Source of the DNA: Bacteroidaceae bacterium
GTDB lineage: Bacteria; Bacteroidota; Bacteroidia; Bacteroidales; Bacteroidaceae
Direction of reading: 5' to 3'
DNA: 64,000 nt
Assembly: GCA_017650105.1 (NCBI GenBank)
Contig: JAGCFO010000005.1
Span: forward strand, 97,113 to 161,112
Shown: piece by piece, positions 63,691-64,000 of the stretch
Position numbering within the stretch: position 1 is the stretch's first letter
Layout of the letters: every line of letters begins with the position of its first letter
Program-made: the position numbers and the translations under genes
The notes under the pieces: model-generated
Database searches by the model: none
Told to the model about the DNA's origin: nothing
What the model saw: only the letters and a program-made list of their open reading frames with translations

Positions 63691-64000
63691 CAGCAGTGCT
63701 GAAAAACAAGAGGACTCAATAAAACTCATACATCTGCGCACTTACGGCACTCCTTTGGCGAGATAAACCTCGCGTCGTCGCAAGCACAGCCACATTCAGT
63801 GGCTGTTGCTATCTGATTATTTCCGAAGCTTCCTAACTTTTTCCCCTTTTCTGCTTTTATTATTTAAAGCAATGTATTTAAGGAAGGTGAACTGGAGCAA
63901 GAGTCAACAGTCAAGGAATACTTAACAGTTCAGTAGGAAGGAAAAAGGTCTGTCTCTCGTCAAGTGAAAAACTACAACCTTATCAATGGGAGTCAAGCAA
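63691..64000. other. Intergenic stretch with no gene seen
   Basis: About 310 bases after the Fic remnant hold no convincing frame. A perfect 8-bp inverted repeat ACAGCCAC/GTGGCTGT (63786-63806) is present but no T run follows it, so I do not call it a terminator. The rest is AT-rich and featureless. Confidence 0.6.

Noticed and set aside
63786..63806. Terminator hairpin ACAGCCAC/GTGGCTGT
   Set aside because: The stem is perfect but no T run follows in either direction and no gene clearly ends at it.
1..64000. tRNA or rRNA genes
   Set aside because: I looked for T-loop signatures (GGTTCGAATCC-like) and cloverleaf ends and for rRNA stretches and found none that hold.

Overview
The window looks like a chromosomal piece of a Bacteroidales bacterium, most likely from the Prevotellaceae. 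The evidence is a recurring promoter pattern (TTTG, 19-20 bp, TAnnTTTGC), secreted proteins ending in a '(I/V)YI(I/V)NGKKV'-type tail like type IX secretion cargo, Bacteroidetes-specific families (DUF4837, DUF4494, DUF4922, LptE, Wzi-like, MG2-type 900-residue proteins) and a Gram-negative lipid A operon. I see no tRNA, rRNA, CRISPR array, prophage or intact insertion sequence. By eye, GC rises clearly after about 44 kb.

Layout. 0-1.2 kb: end of a minus-strand ECF sigma operon (sigma factor, membrane protein, lipoprotein cut by the window edge). 1.3-4.6 kb: polyamine genes (arginine decarboxylase, carboxynorspermidine-type dehydrogenase) behind a duplicated promoter. 5-9.7 kb: two large secreted proteins, a CotH/dockerin protein and a cohesin-like/InlB-repeat protein. 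9.7-13.5 kb: minus-strand membrane genes (CPBP protease, PH-like protein, acyltransferase, ribbon-helix-helix protein, SPFH protein). 13.6-18.3 kb: TsaC/Sua5-like enzyme, Wzi-like outer-membrane protein, lipocalin-like lipoprotein, nucleotide-sugar epimerase, glycosyltransferase. 18.7-25 kb: minus-strand envelope run (rlmN, DUF4837, pdxA, sigma-54 activator, lptE, TPR protein, secG). 25-29 kb: glycosyltransferase, DUF4922-SpoIID fusion, DUF4332 protein. 29.5-44.1 kb: mostly plus-strand housekeeping genes (rplU-rpmA, serS-crp, ffh, folD, capA-like, prfA, pyrF, HD hydrolase, lpxD-lpxC-lpxA, miaA). 45-51 kb: carbohydrate genes (GH105, DUF2264, GH16, GH92) without a SusC/SusD pair. 51-64 kb: MG2-type protein, tadA, FtsX-type permease, aminotransferase, DUF4494-yggS, acyl-CoA ligase, a large modular glycosidase-like secreted protein and a decayed Fic gene.

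The best candidates for undescribed biology are non-coding. An AT-rich dispersed repeat family, sharing exact 17-21 bp strings at four places, sits in gaps next to mainly envelope or secreted-protein genes. There is also an exact 4 x 22 bp tandem array, a nine-unit heptamer array, a structured rplU leader and a duplicated speA promoter. Among genes, LpxC lacks the FabZ domain to which it is normally fused in Bacteroidales, and a HIT-like nucleotidyltransferase is fused to a SpoIID/LytB domain. Several upstream-extended reading frames start inside promoters or repeats, so I moved those starts downstream.
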